A DNA stretch of 6,438 bases from an uncultured Porphyromonadaceae bacterium (GTDB lineage Bacteria > Bacteroidota > Bacteroidia > Bacteroidales > Muribaculaceae). The stretch is taken from positions 1-6,438 of the forward strand of contig CAMWZE010000092.1 of NCBI GenBank assembly GCA_947178685.1, read 5' to 3'. Under the pieces are notes generated by a model that saw only the letters and a list, made by a program, of their open reading frames with translations, had not been told where the DNA came from and did no database searches. Each line of letters begins with the position of its first letter. Within the stretch, counting starts at the first letter, position 1. Shown one piece after another: positions 6,410 to 6,438 of the stretch. A program made the position numbers and the translations under genes.

Positions 6410-6438
6410 CATACGTTACTATTTTAACTGTTTTATAT

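Overview
The window looks like chromosomal DNA from an anaerobic gut-type member of the Bacteroidales, possibly Muribaculaceae-like. Three things support this. It carries PorV, an outer-membrane component of the type IX secretion system (T9SS), which is confined to the Bacteroidota. It has a Bacteroidota-style promoter (TTTG, 21-base spacer, TAnnTTTG). Its genes lack strong Shine-Dalgarno sequences. The family-level placement is inference. All supported genes read on the + strand.

Region 1 (1-1317) holds dnaJ, a complete type I Hsp40 co-chaperone, closed by a clear intrinsic terminator. Region 2 (1318-5445) is a probable three-gene operon with gaps of 17 and 31 bases: porV, ispF (MEP isoprenoid pathway) and a UvrD/PcrA-type DNA helicase. 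It ends at a second intrinsic terminator. A pyrimidine-rich leader precedes porV. These three genes do not form one pathway; they look like a housekeeping cluster held together by shared transcription.

Region 3 (5426-6438) differs in character. G+C falls from roughly half to about one third, judged from sampled 60-base lines. A good Bacteroidota promoter, whose -33 box lies inside the preceding terminator hairpin, should drive a leader of about 140 bases and then two adjacent genes for small proteins with three predicted membrane segments. The two proteins are clearly paralogous: about 29 identities in the first 80 residues, without a gap. Neither belongs to a family I recognise. The leader contains inverted repeats and a possible 30-codon ORF. 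The first paralog carries a perfect 12-bp inverted repeat inside its coding sequence, and the second does not. This module is the part of the window most likely to be undescribed. It may continue beyond the right edge.

I saw no tRNA, rRNA, CRISPR array or insertion sequence.
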